DNA of 64,000 nt from Flavobacterium glycines (GCF_900100165.1 NZ_FNEO01000010.1:45841-109840); one strand, 5' to 3'; positions 35,246 through 44,206 are shown, numbered from the stretch's first letter. The notes: generated by a model not told the origin, from the letters alone. Numbers and translations: made by a program.

Positions 35246-36499
35246 ATGAAAGCAACCATTGTTACCATTGGAGATGAAATTTTAATAGGTCAGATTATAG
35301 ATACCAATTCAGGTTTTATTGCAAAGTCCCTTGACAAAATAGGAGTAGAAATTAATGAGATGATCTCTATTAGTGATGATAAACAACATATTCTGGATAC
35401 TTTTGCAAAATTACAAAACAAAGTAGATTTAGTAATTATCACGGGAGGACTAGGACCAACAAAAGATGATGTAACCAAAAAAACTTTTTGTGATTATTTT
35501 GAAGATGAATTGGTTGTAGATCAGGCGGTTTTAAAACATGTTACGCAATTGATAGAAGGTTTTTATAAACGTACTATTACGCAAATTAATAAAGATCAGG
35601 CATTGGTTCCATCGCGATGTACCGTGTTGCATAATCAGGTGGGGACAGCTCCGGGGATGTGGATGAAAAAGGAGAATACAGTCTTTGTTTCGTTGCCGGG
35701 AGTGCCTTTTGAAATGAAATATTTGGTGGAAAATGAAATAATTCCAAAAGTAGTCAAAGAATACGACCGTCCTTATATTATTCATAAAACAATACTTACT
35801 TATGGACAAGGGGAGAGTATGGTGGCGGAACGAATTGAAGACTGGGAAAATAGTCTGCCGGAATTTATTAAGTTGGCTTATTTGCCTGCTCCGGGAAGTG
35901 TTCGTTTACGACTTTCGGCGAGAGGAACAAATAAAGAGGTATTGGAAAATGCTTTGGAATCATATGTGGTATCTTTAAATGCTATTATTAATGATATTAT
36001 TGTCGGTTTTGATGAGGATGAAACGATAGAAGTTTTAGTGGGGAAAATGCTAACAAAACAACAAAAAACCATTGCTACAGCAGAGAGTTGTACAGGAGGG
36101 ATAATTGCGGCGCGTTTGTCTGCAGTGGCGGGAGCTTCTAATTATTTTAAAGGGAGTGTGGTTTCTTATGCTACTGAAGCTAAGATAAATGTATTGGGGG
36201 TTTCTGAAAAATCAATAGAAGAATTTTCGGTGGTTAGTGCTCAGGTTGCTAAAGAAATGGCTTCAAATGTTCAGAAGCTGATGAATACTGATTATGCTAT
36301 TGCTACAACCGGAAATGCAGGACCAACAAAAGGAGTTGAAAATGCTGAATTAGGAAGTGTTTTTATAGCTTTAGCGACTCCAAATGAGGTAATTGTGGAA
36401 GAGTTTAATTTTGGTCAACCACGTGAAAAAGTGATAGATAGAGCCTTGGTTAAGAGTTTAGAAATACTTAAGAAAGAAATTTTTAAAAATGTCTTATAA
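35246..36499 (+). CDS. cinA: CinA-family protein (nicotinamide-nucleotide amidase / COG1058)
   Basis: A 417-residue two-domain protein. The N-terminal MoCF-like domain starts ATIVTIGDEILIGQIIDTN and has VIITGGLGPTKDD. The C-terminal amidase domain has TIATAESCTGGIIAARL, with the nucleophilic Ser of the SCTGG motif, and ATTGNAGPTKG. It recycles NMN or ADP-ribose by-products. In several bacteria it was first linked to competence and DNA damage. The gene is full length. It is directly followed by the ribosomal protein genes. Confidence 0.93.
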   Translation: MKATIVTIGDEILIGQIIDTNSGFIAKSLDKIGVEINEMISISDDKQHILDTFAKLQNKVDLVIITGGLGPTKDDVTKKTFCDYFEDELVVDQAVLKHVTQLIEGFYKRTITQINKDQALVPSRCTVLHNQVGTAPGMWMKKENTVFVSLPGVPFEMKYLVENEIIPKVVKEYDRPYIIHKTILTYGQGESMVAERIEDWENSLPEFIKLAYLPAPGSVRLRLSARGTNKEVLENALESYVVSLNAIINDIIVGFDEDETIEVLVGKMLTKQQKTIATAESCTGGIIAARLSAVAGASNYFKGSVVSYATEAKINVLGVSEKSIEEFSVVSAQVAKEMASNVQKLMNTDYAIATTGNAGPTKGVENAELGSVFIALATPNEVIVEEFNFGQPREKVIDRALVKSLEILKKEIFKNVL

Positions 36500-36573
36500 T
36501 TTTTTTGTTTGAACCGTTTATTTTTCTTTTCTTTGCACCCTGATTTTGAATAACGATATAAAAGATAAATATA

Positions 36574-36810
36574 ATGTCAAGAGTTTGTGACCTTACAGGT
36601 AAAAGAGCGATGGTAGGAAATAACGTTTCTCACGCTATGAACAAAACTAAGAGAAAGTTTTCTGTGAACTTAGTTAAAAAGCGTTTTTATCTTCCAGAAG
36701 AAGATAGATGGATTACTCTTAGAGTAGCAGCATCTACGATAAAAACAATTAATAAAAATGGAATTGACGCTGTTTTGAAAAAAGCACAGTCAGAAGGATT
36801 TATTAAATAA
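36574..36810 (+). CDS. rpmB: 50S ribosomal protein L28
   Basis: A 78-residue ribosomal protein. The start MSRVCDLTGKRAMVGN is the L28 signature; NKTKRKFSVNL and the following RxxLPEEDRWITLRVAAS complete it. The zinc-binding cysteine pattern of some L28 forms is reduced here to one Cys. It is followed by rpmG, a DUF4295 gene and ftsY, the normal Bacteroidetes order. A possible promoter (TTTG at 36508 and a TTTCTTTG box at 36528) lies upstream. Confidence 0.96.
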   Translation: MSRVCDLTGKRAMVGNNVSHAMNKTKRKFSVNLVKKRFYLPEEDRWITLRVAASTIKTINKNGIDAVLKKAQSEGFIK

Positions 36811-36841
36811 TTCTTTATTCCTATAATAAATATATAGCAAG

Positions 36842-37024
36842 ATGGCAAAGAAAGGTAATAGAATCCAAGTAATTTTAGAATGTACTGAACACAAAGCTTC
36901 AGGTGTTGCTGGTACTTCAAGATACATAACAACTAAGAACAAAAAAAATACTCCGGACAGATTGGAAATTAAAAAATTCAACCCTGTATTGAAGAGAGTA
37001 ACTGTTCACAAAGAAATTAAGTAA
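36842..37024 (+). CDS. rpmG: 50S ribosomal protein L33
   Basis: A 60-residue ribosomal protein of the large subunit. The sequence GNRIQVILECTEHK, SRYITTKNKKNTPDRLEIKKFNP and the basic end are standard L33. There is a single Cys, so it is the zinc-free form. It lies 31 bases after rpmB, in one operon. Confidence 0.96.
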   Translation: MAKKGNRIQVILECTEHKASGVAGTSRYITTKNKKNTPDRLEIKKFNPVLKRVTVHKEIK

Positions 37025-37100
37025 TAATTAGAGATTTTTGTAAGTCTCCAATGGTTTACCCATTCGGGATTCACGAAAAACTTCAAATAACATTTGAATC

Positions 37101-37253
37101 ATGGCAAAGAAAACCGTAGCATCGTTACAAACAGCTTCTAAGAGATTGTCAAAAGCCATCAAAATGGTAAAATCTCCAAAAACTGGTGCATATACTTTCG
37201 TGGAAACGATTGTTGCTCCTGAATTAGTTGATGAATTCTTGAAAAAGAAATAA
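37101..37253 (+). CDS. DUF4295 protein, small basic ribosome-linked protein
   Basis: A 50-residue basic protein beginning MAKKTVASLQTASKRLSKAI and ending ELVDEFLKKK. It is conserved in Bacteroidetes directly after rpmG, which suggests a ribosome-associated role; I know of no proven function. It was found by reading the sequence, being too short for usual gene calls. It lies 76 bases after rpmG. Confidence 0.9.
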   Translation: MAKKTVASLQTASKRLSKAIKMVKSPKTGAYTFVETIVAPELVDEFLKKK

Positions 37254-37272
37254 TTCATAAAAGCATATATAG

Positions 37273-37306
37273 AAAAGCTACTTTCCTCAGGAAGTAGCTT
37301 TTTTAT
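37273..37306 (+). terminator. Terminator after the ribosomal protein genes
   Basis: A stem AAAAGCTACTT / AAGTAGCTTTT (37273-37283 with 37292-37302) is followed by T. It separates the rpmB group from ftsY. Confidence 0.85.
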
Positions 37307-37380
37307 TTTCTATATTTACTTTTTGAAAGTGGTATTAGTGTCTGTTTGCTAATCCTCTATTTTTTAATACCGTATATACG

Positions 37381-38334
37381 ATGAGTTTTTTTAAAAGAAT
37401 ATTTTCTTCAGAAAAAAAGGAAACCTTAGACAAAGGTCTCGAAAAAACAAAAACTACTTTCTTTTCGAAGTTAAGTAAGGCAATTGTAGGTAAATCTAAA
37501 GTTGATGATGATGTTTTGGATAATCTGGAAGAGATTCTGGTTTCTTCTGATGTAGGTGTAGATACAACTTTAAAAATTATCACTCGTATAGAAAAACGTG
37601 TTTCTGAAGATAAATATTTAGGTACTTCGGAGTTGAACCAAATTCTTCAGGAAGAAATTGCTTCGTTGTTATCAGAAACCAATACTGGTGAAGCAACCGA
37701 ATTTGTAATTCCGGTTACTACTAAACCTTATGTTTTAATGGTTGTAGGGGTTAACGGAGTTGGGAAAACAACTACTATCGGGAAACTGGCTTATCAGTTT
37801 AAAAAACAAGGTTACAAAGTGGTTCTTGGTGCTGCAGATACTTTTAGGGCAGCTGCAATTGACCAATTACAAATTTGGGCTGACAGGGTAGACGTTCCGA
37901 TTGTAAGACAAAATATGGGGTCTGACCCTGCTTCTGTGGCTTTTGATACCCTGCAATCTGCGGTGGCTCAGGATGCTGATATTGTAATTATTGATACTGC
38001 CGGACGTTTGCACAACAAAATCAATTTGATGAACGAATTGTCTAAAGTAAAACGTGTCATGCAAAAAGTGGTTGCTGATGCGCCACATGATGTATTGTTA
38101 GTTCTTGATGGTTCCACAGGTCAGAATGCTTTTGAACAAGCCAAACAATTTACAGCTGCTACCGAAGTTACTTCATTAGCGGTAACAAAATTAGACGGAA
38201 CTGCCAAAGGTGGTGTTGTTATTGGTATTTCAGACCAATTCCAAATTCCTGTAAAATACATTGGTGTTGGAGAAGGAATTGAAGATTTACAAGTCTTCAA
38301 TAAGTTTGAATTTGTAGATAGTTTCTTTAAATAA
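37381..38334 (+). CDS. ftsY: Signal recognition particle receptor FtsY
   Basis: A 317-residue SRP GTPase that docks ribosome-SRP complexes at the membrane. The N-domain helices (1-100) are followed by the G-domain: G1 VGVNGVGKTTTIGKLA, G2/insertion DTFRAAAIDQL, G3 DTAGR, G4 TKLDGTAKGG, and the C-terminal GVGEGIEDLQVF closing motif. No long acidic A-domain is present, as usual in Bacteroidetes. It follows the ribosomal genes and a short gap. Confidence 0.96.
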   Translation: MSFFKRIFSSEKKETLDKGLEKTKTTFFSKLSKAIVGKSKVDDDVLDNLEEILVSSDVGVDTTLKIITRIEKRVSEDKYLGTSELNQILQEEIASLLSETNTGEATEFVIPVTTKPYVLMVVGVNGVGKTTTIGKLAYQFKKQGYKVVLGAADTFRAAAIDQLQIWADRVDVPIVRQNMGSDPASVAFDTLQSAVAQDADIVIIDTAGRLHNKINLMNELSKVKRVMQKVVADAPHDVLLVLDGSTGQNAFEQAKQFTAATEVTSLAVTKLDGTAKGGVVIGISDQFQIPVKYIGVGEGIEDLQVFNKFEFVDSFFK

Positions 38335-38338
38335 AAGC

Positions 38339-38503
38339 ATGAAAAATATAACTCCAATTTATTTATATATGATTAGTGTAGCGTGTTTTGCGCTTGCTAA
38401 TCTTATCAGAGATCAATACCGTACTTTTTATTTTATTTTATTAGTAATAGGAATTATACTTTGTATTTTAGGATTTAAAAATAGAATCCAAAACAAGCCT
38501 TAA
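38339..38503 (+). CDS. Small membrane protein after ftsY
   Basis: A 54-residue protein with two predicted membrane helices (about 5-21, IYLYMISVACFALANLI, and 29-47, YFILLVIGIILCILGF) joined by a short charged loop RDQYR. The ATG is 4 bases after the ftsY stop, so it is co-transcribed. The next gene is convergent, with only 2 bases between the stop codons and no visible terminator. Not recognised as a named family; it was read directly from the sequence. Confidence 0.6.
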   Translation: MKNITPIYLYMISVACFALANLIRDQYRTFYFILLVIGIILCILGFKNRIQNKP

Positions 38504-38505
38504 TT

Positions 38506-39573
38506 TTACTGGTACAAAGCATTTATTTTTTGCCATAAAGTATTATCAAAGTCAGATAAAGCCAGATTGATATTATCAGCTGCGTCTCCCATTCTGATTA
38601 CTACCATTTTTTTACTTGGAATAACATAGATCTTTTGGTCGTTTTTACCTAATGCCATAAACATATCTTTTGGTCCATTTGGAATGATACTTCCTGAAAA
38701 TTGGATTTGACTTTGAGGTAGATGGTAACTGCTTTTTCCGTTCAGCCACCATAAATAGCCATAGGAAAGATTAATATTCTGCGAAGTTGTAGTCGCTGAA
38801 TTGAAGTAGGTTTCATTTAAAATGGCGCTGTTTTCCCATTTTCCTTTGTTGAGCATCAATAAACCAAAACGAGCCATACTTCTGGTAGTGCTATAATAAA
38901 CAATATTGTTGTCTAAAGTTAACCAAACACCATTCATTCCAATTTTGTCTCTTAATCTTGAATTGAAATAATTACTCCAGCTTTGCCCTGTAGCCTGAGC
39001 AATGACATCCTGTAATTTTACATACACATTATGGTAAGCCCAACGTGTTCCTGCATCGGCTTTATAGGTTAGTTTTGAAGGGGAAACATCGTCGCCATTA
39101 GCAATATCTTCAATTCCGGAAGTCATGGTCAGTAAATGTTTGCAAGTAATTAGATTTTCTTGAGCTAAGGTTTCAGCTGTCCATGCTGTTCCAATATAGT
39201 CGGAAACTTTATTGTTGATATTGATAAAACCTTCCTGTTCTGCAATTCCGGTAAGGGTTGAAGTCAGGGTTTTTCCGGCACTAGCCCAATACCAATTTGT
39301 AGTGGCTGAATGTCCGTTAAAATAATTTTCCATAACAATGCGTCCGTTCACTAAAATCATAAACGATTTAGAATGTTTGAGCTCTAAATAATCTAATAAA
39401 GGTTGGACTGCTTCCTGTTTCCAGCCTAAATCATTAATGGATTTTGTTTCCCAATTTGTTCCACTTTTAGGTGGGAAATACATGTTTTCCGCAGTTGTTG
39501 AGTCTGAATTAGATTCCGAACTGCAATTTACAAACAATAAAAGACTTAGGAGAGATAAGATTATTTTAGACAT
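38506..39573 (-). CDS. Serine hydrolase of the beta-lactamase / D-Ala-D-Ala peptidase family, lipoprotein
   Basis: A 355-residue enzyme. The N-terminal lipobox FVNC predicts a lipidated Cys17, so it is outside the cytoplasm. The active-site SxxK is SAGK in YWASAGKTLTS, and the second motif Tyr-x-Asn is YHN in RWAYHNVYVK. This is a class C beta-lactamase-like fold. Such proteins include esterases, peptidases and transferases; drug hydrolysis is not implied. The substrate is unknown. It is a single gene, convergent with the small ftsY-linked gene. Confidence 0.85.
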   Translation of the reverse strand: MSKIILSLLSLLLFVNCSSESNSDSTTAENMYFPPKSGTNWETKSINDLGWKQEAVQPLLDYLELKHSKSFMILVNGRIVMENYFNGHSATTNWYWASAGKTLTSTLTGIAEQEGFININNKVSDYIGTAWTAETLAQENLITCKHLLTMTSGIEDIANGDDVSPSKLTYKADAGTRWAYHNVYVKLQDVIAQATGQSWSNYFNSRLRDKIGMNGVWLTLDNNIVYYSTTRSMARFGLLMLNKGKWENSAILNETYFNSATTTSQNINLSYGYLWWLNGKSSYHLPQSQIQFSGSIIPNGPKDMFMALGKNDQKIYVIPSKKMVVIRMGDAADNINLALSDFDNTLWQKINALYQ

Positions 39574-39710
39574 GATTTGGAGGTTGAAGTTATAATTACT
39601 TTAAGACCAAAAATATATAAAATAGTTTAAGTGGGTTTCGTTTTTTAGCTAAGTTAATTTTAAATAATGATAACTTTATTCGGGAAACAAAATGTATTTT
39701 TGCTACGAAT

Positions 39711-39790
39711 TCCTAGCCCTGATAGAAGCGGCATCCTGTTGTGCCAGGGTTTGGCACGACAGATATAGCGGATAGCAGGAAAATGCTCCA
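39711..39790 (+). repeat. Dispersed flavobacterial palindromic repeat, copy 2
   Basis: Blocks CTAGCCCTGATAGAAGCGGC, ATCCT, an 11-bp hairpin (39736-39746 with 39752-39762), then GATATAGCGGATAGCAGGA. They match the blocks of the copy at 18552-18680 in the same order. A -7 box TATTTTTG (39695-39702) lies before it, so the repeat falls in the leader of the lipoprotein mRNA. Confidence 0.75.
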
Positions 39791-39803
39791 AATAATACTA
39801 TTT

Positions 39804-40247
39804 ATGATGAAAAATGCTTTAAAAATTCTTTTTGTTTGTTTGTTTTTAGCTTCCTGTCAACAAAAAATTACTCCCGAAGATATTAATAAATTAAATGGTT
39901 ATTGGGAAATTGAGAAGGTAAGTTTTAAAGAAGGCGATGACAAGGAATACAAAATGAATGAGAATTTTGATTTCTTTAAAATGAACGGAAATAATGGAAT
40001 TCGCAGAAAAGTGAGACCGCAATTTAACGGGACTTTTTTGTTTAATGACGATTATGAAAAAGTAAAAGTACGATTTGCGGATGACCATGTTTATCTGGAT
40101 TATTCAACTCCTTATGCTAAATGGAGTGAGGAATTAGTAAGTATTTCGGATGATGAAATGCTGATTAGAAACGATCAGAATAAAGAGTACCAATATAAAA
40201 AAGCAGGACCAATAAATTTACTGGAAGATGGCGAAAAGACTAAATAA
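39804..40247 (+). CDS. Small lipoprotein, conserved in flavobacteria, function unknown
   Basis: A 147-residue protein. The N-terminus MMKNALKILFVCLFLASC gives a signal peptide and lipobox LASC. The mature part has alternating beta-strand pattern (GYWEIEKVSF, GTFLFNDDYEKVKVRF, MLIRNDQNKEYQY), as in lipocalin-like or DUF-type beta-barrels. An in-frame ATG at 39741 was rejected because it lies inside a dispersed repeat and would put a polar run before the signal peptide. The last 20 bases overlap the DUF721 gene. Not assigned to a named family. Confidence 0.7.
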   Translation: MMKNALKILFVCLFLASCQQKITPEDINKLNGYWEIEKVSFKEGDDKEYKMNENFDFFKMNGNNGIRRKVRPQFNGTFLFNDDYEKVKVRFADDHVYLDYSTPYAKWSEELVSISDDEMLIRNDQNKEYQYKKAGPINLLEDGEKTK

Positions 40248-40524
40248 CGAAAGTACCGTAGGGGATGTTTTGAAGCAAATTATTCAGGCAAATAAATTGC
40301 AGTCAGGAATGGATGGAATAAATGTTAAAGAGGCCTGGCAAAATTTAATGGGTAACGGAGTAAACAGTTATACCCGAAATGTGGTTCTAAAAGGCAGTAC
40401 TTTGTATGTGGAATTAACTTCATCGGTATTAAGAGAAGAGTTGAGCCATGGAAAATCTAAGATTATAAAGATGATTAACGAAGAATTGCGTCGTGATGTA
40501 GTAAAGGATGTGGTTCTTAGGTAG
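40228..40524 (+). CDS. DUF721 protein, DciA-like
   Basis: A 98-residue protein of the DUF721 family. The N-terminal VGDVLKQIIQANKL and the KEAWQNLMG and VVLKGSTLYVELTSSVLREELSH segments make the alpha/beta K-homology-like fold seen in DciA, the common bacterial loader of the DnaB helicase. Short DUF721 proteins are standard in Bacteroidetes, which lack DnaC, so helicase loading is a reasonable inference. It overlaps the preceding lipoprotein gene by 20 bases and ends at an inverted-repeat terminator block. Confidence 0.82.
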   Translation: MAKRLNNESTVGDVLKQIIQANKLQSGMDGINVKEAWQNLMGNGVNSYTRNVVLKGSTLYVELTSSVLREELSHGKSKIIKMINEELRRDVVKDVVLR

Positions 40525-40528
40525 TGGT

Positions 40529-40654
40529 CAGTGTTCAGATTTTTAGTAATCAGTTATTCAAATAAAAATCCCGTCTTGCTCTAAAAAACAAGACGGGATT
40601 TCTTTTTTATCTGCGGCTTTCAACTGTGACTGAACACTAAAATCCTGAACACTG
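40529..40654. repeat. Inverted repeat around a terminator
   Basis: CAGTGTTCAGATTTTTAGT (40529-40547) and its near-inverse ACTAAAATCCTGAACACTG (40636-40654) enclose the terminator at 40566-40601. The layout of arms plus central terminator is like that at 406-530 but uses a different sequence. Confidence 0.6.
40566..40601. terminator. Bidirectional terminator between the DUF721 gene and ndk
   Basis: A 13-bp stem (40566-40578 with 40589-40601) with A-run and T-run sides. Confidence 0.9.
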
Positions 40655-40658
40655 AATA

Positions 40659-41078
40659 CTAAAATTGCTCTCTTCCTGAAAAATGAAAAGCACTTTCTAT
40701 AGCTGCATTTTCATCGCTGTCAGAACCGTGAACTGCATTTTCTCCCATTGAAGTGGCGTATAATTTACGGATAGTTCCTTCGGCAGCATCAGCAGGATTG
40801 GTAGCACCTATAAGCGTTCTGAAATCTAAAACAGCATTTTCTTTTTCTAATATGGCTGCAACAATAGGACCGCTGGACATGAATGCTACCAAATCTCTAT
40901 AGAAAGGTCTTTCCGCGTGAACAGCATAAAAAGCTTTGGCATCAGCTACTGTAAGTTGGGTTAATTTTAGTGATACAATTTTAAATCCTGCGTTAGTAAT
41001 CATTGCAAGTATGTTTCCAATGTGTCCGTTAGCGACAGCATCGGGTTTAATCATCGTAAAAGTTCTGTTAGTTGTCAT
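40659..41078 (-). CDS. ndk: Nucleoside diphosphate kinase
   Basis: A 139-residue kinase that balances nucleoside triphosphates. TFTMIKPDAVANGHIG opens the fold. RPFYRDLVAFMSSGP is the nucleotide-binding region. ENAVHGSDSDENA contains the phosphorylated catalytic His. Length and sequence are standard. It is cytoplasmic, and a single gene. Confidence 0.96.
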   Translation of the reverse strand: MTTNRTFTMIKPDAVANGHIGNILAMITNAGFKIVSLKLTQLTVADAKAFYAVHAERPFYRDLVAFMSSGPIVAAILEKENAVLDFRTLIGATNPADAAEGTIRKLYATSMGENAVHGSDSDENAAIESAFHFSGREQF

Positions 41079-41175
41079 TTTAAATTTCTTTTTTTATAAA
41101 AGTAACTTTTTTTGCCTCAAAAAGACTGCGATTACGCATTAAATACGTCATAAATCTCGCTTCTTTTGTTACATT

Positions 41176-42765
41176 TTACAATTCAATGATATCAAATTGC
41201 TGATCCAGAGGATTAAGACGTTCGATTAGTTTGTTAATCAAATGTTCACCACTTTCTAGGTAGAATTCAGAAAAATTAGCTTGTCGTTCCTGTAAACTCT
41301 GATTAGGAAATAATTCGTTTTGTAAATCAGTGATACGATTTAAAGTGTCTTTTAGTTTTATTTTTTCGGCTTTAAGTAAACGTTTTTCCAGATTTTCAAG
41401 ACCTTTGATTTGTTTTACTTCCTGGGCCTTTACTGCCCCGGCAAATGAAGGATCTGTTTTTGTGGTAATTTCGTTCAGGATGTTAAATTGTGTTTTCAAT
41501 TGTTCTTTTAACAAAGTCAAATCAACATCAAATTCCGATAAAATTTTTGTTTTTTCCTTGATTAAATCATTTTGCTTTGAGAATAAGTCATTCCAGCTTA
41601 GATTTAATTTGTCGGCTTTTTTAATTTGTTTTTCGGTAGCTAAAAGAACTGAATTACGAACCAAAAGTATTGGGAAACTAACTTTTACCGCGTCGAAAAA
41701 AGATTTTAATTCCAGCCAATAAGCAATTTCCCCGCCTCCGCCAATGTAACAAAGATTCGGAAGGATTACTTCCTGATATAGCGGACGCATAATTACATTC
41801 GGGCTAAATTTTTCAGGATTGCTGTCGAGTAATGTCAGAATCTCGCTTTCAGAAAATTCAATTTTAGTATTGTTTACTTTTAATTTATCGTTTTCAAAAA
41901 TAATTCGCTCTCGAAAGTTGTTTTCGATATAAAATAAATTAATTTCACGCGGATTTACCTGAACATCGTATTCCTTCAGTTTTTGTGTTGTTTCCAGTAC
42001 TTTTTTGTGCGCTGTTTGCTGTACTAATTCTTCTTTGATATAAGGAATGAAGTTTCTTTTCAAATCGGCATCATCGGCATCAATAATGACTAAACCATGT
42101 GTTCCAAATAATGTATTAGCCAAATAACGTGTGGCATCGGCAAGATTATTATGTTTTAAATAAGCATCCTGAAACAGTTTTTTTAGCGTTTCGGCATTAG
42201 TACTGTGACCTAATTCCTGTTCGAATATTTCGAAAAAATCGGCTAAACCTTCTGTTGAAAGTCGGCCTACAGGGCCTGTACTGTCTTTATTCCAACGGAA
42301 TTTTCGTCCTTTGAAATTAAAGTAATTAATTTCTTCAAAATCATGGTCTTCAGTCGCCATCCAATAAACGGGTACAAAATTATAAGCCGGATATTTTACT
42401 TTTAATTCGGTTGTTAAATTAATGGTTGAGATAATTTTGTATAGAAAATATAAAGGACCGGAAAATAGATTTAATTGGTGCCCCGTGGTTACTGTAAAAG
42501 TATTGTTGACTTTTAAAGACTCAATATTTTGCTCGGTTAAATGCGAAATTTCAATTCCGGCATATTGTTTTTGCAAAACAGCAACCAGGCTGTTTCTGTG
42601 ATTGTTATTGAAATTACTTTGTTTTTCGATTATTTGGGCTTCGAAATTTTCAATAGTTGGAAACCGATTATATAAGGATTGTAGTTTTGGATTTTGGTCT
42701 AAATAATCATTCATCAAAGGAGAGAAATATCCTGATTTTTGATAGCTGATACAGTCGTTGGGCAT
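41176..42765 (-). CDS. bshC: Bacillithiol biosynthesis cysteine-adding enzyme
   Basis: A 529-residue enzyme that joins cysteine to glucosaminyl-malate in the last step of bacillithiol synthesis. It carries the Rossmann-like N-terminal region with TGHQLNLFSGPLYFLYKI and TEDHDFEEINYF, then FIDADD-like segments and the C-terminal coiled coil (about 420-480) that makes the dimer. The frame extends ten residues further, but MPNDCISYQKSG is the family start, so the ATG at 42765 was taken. It shows that this organism uses bacillithiol as a low-weight thiol. No bshA or bshB is in the window. Confidence 0.93.
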   Translation of the reverse strand: MPNDCISYQKSGYFSPLMNDYLDQNPKLQSLYNRFPTIENFEAQIIEKQSNFNNNHRNSLVAVLQKQYAGIEISHLTEQNIESLKVNNTFTVTTGHQLNLFSGPLYFLYKIISTINLTTELKVKYPAYNFVPVYWMATEDHDFEEINYFNFKGRKFRWNKDSTGPVGRLSTEGLADFFEIFEQELGHSTNAETLKKLFQDAYLKHNNLADATRYLANTLFGTHGLVIIDADDADLKRNFIPYIKEELVQQTAHKKVLETTQKLKEYDVQVNPREINLFYIENNFRERIIFENDKLKVNNTKIEFSESEILTLLDSNPEKFSPNVIMRPLYQEVILPNLCYIGGGGEIAYWLELKSFFDAVKVSFPILLVRNSVLLATEKQIKKADKLNLSWNDLFSKQNDLIKEKTKILSEFDVDLTLLKEQLKTQFNILNEITTKTDPSFAGAVKAQEVKQIKGLENLEKRLLKAEKIKLKDTLNRITDLQNELFPNQSLQERQANFSEFYLESGEHLINKLIERLNPLDQQFDIIEL

Positions 42766-42871
42766 GTTTGAATTTCTTTTGAGTAAAATTACCAAAAAAT
42801 ATTGGAACTAAATATTTGTAGCTTTCAAAAATAAGGAGGACTTTTGCAGGATTTTCAATCCTAATTTCTTG

Positions 42872-44152
42872 ATGATGAAAGAACAGTCAGTTAAAATAAA
42901 TTCTTTAAAACACGTACTTTTTGGTAGTTTGATTGGAACCACCATAGAGTTTTTCGATTTTTATATTTATGCCAATGCAGCGGTGTTGGTATTTCCACAA
43001 TTATTTTTCCCCGGAGCCGATAGTACGACTTCTACTTTAGAATCTCTGGCTACTTTTTCAATTGCTTTTCTTGCCAGACCTTTAGGTTCGGCGGTTTTTG
43101 GTCATTATGGAGATAAGATAGGGAGGAAAGTAACTTTGGTAGTTGCTTTATTAACCATGGGAATTTCTACAATAAGTATTGGTTTTTTACCCAGTTATGC
43201 CAGTATTGGTGTTTTAGCTCCCATATTATTGATGTTGTGCCGATTTGGTCAGGGTGTTGGTTTAGGAGGCGAATGGGGAGGAGCTGTTTTATTGGCAATT
43301 GAAAATGCACCACCACACAAACGCGCCTGGTATGGAATGTTTCCACAATTAGGAGCACCAATAGGTTTGTTGCTTTCGGGAGGAACTTTTCTCTTGTTAA
43401 CGGATTCCATGAGTTCTGAAGCTTTTATGGATTATGGATGGAGAATTCCCTTTATTGCGAGTTCACTTTTGGTACTTATTGGTTTTTATATCCGATTGAA
43501 AATTTCGGAAACCCCAGCTTTTGAGAATTCAAAAGAAGAACAAAAAGAAGTAAAAGTTCCTTTTGTAACTGTTTTTAAATCGTATAAAAACCAGTTGATT
43601 TTTGGTACTTTGGCGGCGATTACTACTTTCTTAGTGTTTTATTTGATGACCGTTTTTATGTTGAACTGGAATACTAAAGGTTTAGGATTTTCCAATAGGG
43701 AAGCACTTTTAATTCAGCTATTCTCAGTGTTGTTTTTTGCTATTTTTATTCCGATTTCAGCCTTGGCAGCCGATAAAATTGGAAGAAGAAAAATGTTGAT
43801 TTATACCACTATTGCCATAGCTGTTTTTGGTTTTTTCTTCTCCTTCTTTTTAACGACAAACAATATCGTATTAGTAACTGTTTTTGTGTGTTTAGGGATG
43901 TCTTTAATGGGATTCATTTATGGTCCGTTAGGAACTTTTTTATCTGAATTATTCCCGACGACAGTTCGTTATACAGGAGCTTCCTTGACTTTTAACATGG
44001 CTGGGATTTTAGGTGCTGCTTTTGCGCCTATGGTTGCAATTAAATTGTCGGATCTCTATGGAATAGCTTCGGTAGGAATGTATCTTACTGTTGCAGCTTG
44101 TATCTCACTAGTTTCCTTGTTGGTAATTAGCAAAGACGAACATAAGTTTTAA
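42872..44152 (+). CDS. MFS transporter, metabolite:H+ symporter type
   Basis: A 426-residue membrane protein with about 12 helices. Family motifs are GTTIEFFDFYIYA in helix 1, FGHYGDKIGRK after helix 2 (the MFS A-motif), GQGVGLGGEWGGA in helix 4, and the repeated ADKIGRRK in the second half. These are typical of the MHS subgroup, with ProP and KgtP-like carriers. The substrate could be a compatible solute or a carboxylate; it cannot be told here. Start codons at 42872 and 42875 are both possible. It is divergent from bshC. Confidence 0.88.
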   Translation: MMKEQSVKINSLKHVLFGSLIGTTIEFFDFYIYANAAVLVFPQLFFPGADSTTSTLESLATFSIAFLARPLGSAVFGHYGDKIGRKVTLVVALLTMGISTISIGFLPSYASIGVLAPILLMLCRFGQGVGLGGEWGGAVLLAIENAPPHKRAWYGMFPQLGAPIGLLLSGGTFLLLTDSMSSEAFMDYGWRIPFIASSLLVLIGFYIRLKISETPAFENSKEEQKEVKVPFVTVFKSYKNQLIFGTLAAITTFLVFYLMTVFMLNWNTKGLGFSNREALLIQLFSVLFFAIFIPISALAADKIGRRKMLIYTTIAIAVFGFFFSFFLTTNNIVLVTVFVCLGMSLMGFIYGPLGTFLSELFPTTVRYTGASLTFNMAGILGAAFAPMVAIKLSDLYGIASVGMYLTVAACISLVSLLVISKDEHKF

Positions 44153-44170
44153 ACAAAATATAAAATATAA

Positions 44171-44203
44171 AAAGGTCTTCTGAAATTTTCCCGGAAGACC
44201 TTT
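44171..44203. terminator. Bidirectional terminator between the MFS gene and the giant T9SS gene
   Basis: A 10-bp stem AAAGGTCTTC / GAAGACCTTT (44171-44180 with 44194-44203), loop 13 bases. Confidence 0.82.
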
Positions 44204-44206
44204 AGT

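Noticed and set aside
38506..39573. Antibiotic-resistance beta-lactamase
   Set aside because: The SxxK/YxN serine hydrolase fold is shared with many esterases and peptidases; nothing here points to drug hydrolysis.
39741..39803. Longer lipoprotein start at 39741
   Set aside because: The added part is translated from a dispersed repeat and would bury the signal peptide.
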